Below are positions 63,297 through 64,000 of a stretch of 64,000 nt of DNA, piece by piece. Location: contig NZ_LAJA01000001.1 of the NCBI RefSeq assembly GCF_000970675.1, forward strand, positions 434,001 to 498,000. The letters run 5' to 3'. Below the pieces are notes generated by a model. That model ran no database searches. It saw only the letters and a program-made list of their open reading frames with translations, and was not told the origin of the DNA. Source of the stretch: Domibacillus tundrae. Lineage in GTDB: Bacteria > Bacillota > Bacilli > Bacillales > Domibacillaceae. How positions within the stretch are numbered: the first letter of the stretch is position 1; every line of letters starts with the position of its first letter. A program made the translations under genes and the position numbers.

Positions 63297-64000
63297 AAAA
63301 CTGAAGATGTATGTCGTTTCAATGCCGCTTAAAAAGCCATTTCATACACATTTGGAAACGGTAACGAAGCGGGAAGCGATTATTATTGAAGCAGAAGATG
63401 AGCACGGAATAGTCGGCTGGGGAGAGGCGTCTGCTTTTTCCACGCCGTGGTATACCGAAGAAACAGTCAAAACGGAATGGCACATCATTAAAAATCTTTT
63501 ATTCCCACTGCTTAAAGACAGCCAAATCAATCATCCGGAAAAAATCGCTCATCTATTTTCTGTGGTCCGGGGCAATCGAATGGCTAAAGCAGGAGTAGAG
63601 TCGGCTATTTGGGATTTATATGCGAAACAGGTAAACAAACCGCTTTTTGAGGTATTAGGCGGAACACGCACGTCGATTCCGGTCGGAGCAGTAGCAGCCG
63701 GAAATACAATAAATGAAATGTTAGAGCGAATTCATACATTCATTGAGGCGGGTTATGAACGAATCAAAGTGAAAATCAGCCGTGAAGAGGATATTTCTTT
63801 GTTAACAGCAATCCGTCAATCATATCCTCACATATCATTAATGGCAGACGCCAATTCTGCGTACTCTATACAAGATAAGGATCATTTAAAAAAGCTGGAT
63901 GATTTTGGGCTCATGATGATCGAGCAGCCTTTTTCTGTAGATGATATGTGGGATCATGCGAAGCTGCAAAAAGTACTCCACACGCCTGTCTGTTTAGATG
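63286..64000 (+). CDS. menC: o-Succinylbenzoate synthase, 3'-truncated by the window edge
   Basis: An open frame from ATG 63286, overlapping the menE end by 11 bases with GGAGTGGACAGG upstream, runs to the window end (238 codons of about 370). It is an enolase-superfamily MenC: the catalytic lysine pair in RIKVKIS (about 159-165), the metal-ligand Asp in MADANSAYS (about 187-195) and the Glu in MMIEQPFS (about 212-219) are present. It dehydrates SHCHC to o-succinylbenzoate, the MenE substrate. The last ligand, after VCLD, lies at or beyond the edge. Confidence 0.94.
   Translation, partial: MKIKKLKMYVVSMPLKKPFHTHLETVTKREAIIIEAEDEHGIVGWGEASAFSTPWYTEETVKTEWHIIKNLLFPLLKDSQINHPEKIAHLFSVVRGNRMAKAGVESAIWDLYAKQVNKPLFEVLGGTRTSIPVGAVAAGNTINEMLERIHTFIEAGYERIKVKISREEDISLLTAIRQSYPHISLMADANSAYSIQDKDHLKKLDDFGLMMIEQPFSVDDMWDHAKLQKVLHTPVCLD

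Overview
The window is a 64 kb chromosomal segment from an endospore-forming member of the Bacillaceae. The evidence is gene order and content: yuzB, yutM, yumC/yumB, yuiB, pepA, yuiF, the seven-gene mrp antiporter operon, yufK, the methionine-salvage (mtn) genes, pbpD, kapB, queCDE, patB, yugE, alaR-alaT, yugI, yugJ, pgi, the 21-tRNA trnB array, glgBCDAP, yteA, menA and menFDHBEC. These lie in blocks like those of Bacillus subtilis, but the proteins differ enough that this is a different genus or a distant species. I cannot name the genus. Starts are preceded by strong AGGAGG-type ribosome sites, TTG/GTG starts are frequent, and most units end in clear intrinsic terminators.

Layout. 1-3.4 kb: end of yuzB, a DUF2225 gene, yutM (Fe-S carrier), then a 1.4 kb insertion with an orphan gene, a tiny basic peptide and a phage holin. 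This insertion is bracketed by a second, decayed copy of the yutM 3' end. 3.4-6.6 kb: a large secreted nuclease. 6.7-15.6 kb: redox genes (ferredoxin-NADP reductase, NADH dehydrogenase), Nudix, YuiB, a cobalamin-binding-like protein, leucyl aminopeptidase, a Na+/H+ antiporter-family protein, a DHNA-CoA thioesterase-like hotdog protein and YdaT. 15.6-21.4 kb: mrpABCDEFG on the minus strand. 22.3-28.8 kb: methionine salvage as two divergent units, mtnKA and mtnEWXBD. 28.9-33.6 kb: pbpD, kapB, and queCDE behind a preQ1-I riboswitch. 33.6-35.5 kb: an IS1182-type remnant enclosing an acetamidase/formamidase gene. 35.5-43.7 kb: amino-acid and central metabolism (patB, alaRT, glutamate dehydrogenase, butanol dehydrogenase, pgi). 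43.7-47.2 kb: tRNA-Ala, an MgtC-family gene, then a 5S rRNA and 21 tRNAs behind tandem rrn-type promoters but without 16S or 23S. 47.4-55.3 kb: glycogen operon. 55.3-64 kb: yteA, menA and the men operon, cut inside menC by the window end.

How the genes work together. The men genes, menA and the hotdog thioesterase at 14.8 kb together cover menaquinone synthesis apart from ring methylation. The NADH dehydrogenase reduces menaquinone, and Mrp uses the resulting proton-motive force to expel Na+. The mtn genes recycle methylthioribose from polyamine synthesis to methionine. queCDE make preQ0, the precursor of queuosine. glgBCDAP make and degrade glycogen, and pgi connects this to glycolysis.

Most notable observations: the yutM-flanked phage remnant, the rrn operon reduced to promoters + 5S + trnB, the acetamidase cargo inside IS1182 ends that sit between two copies of one hairpin, and the mtn divergon lacking any room for a SAM riboswitch. 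I found no clear, wholly new multi-gene system.
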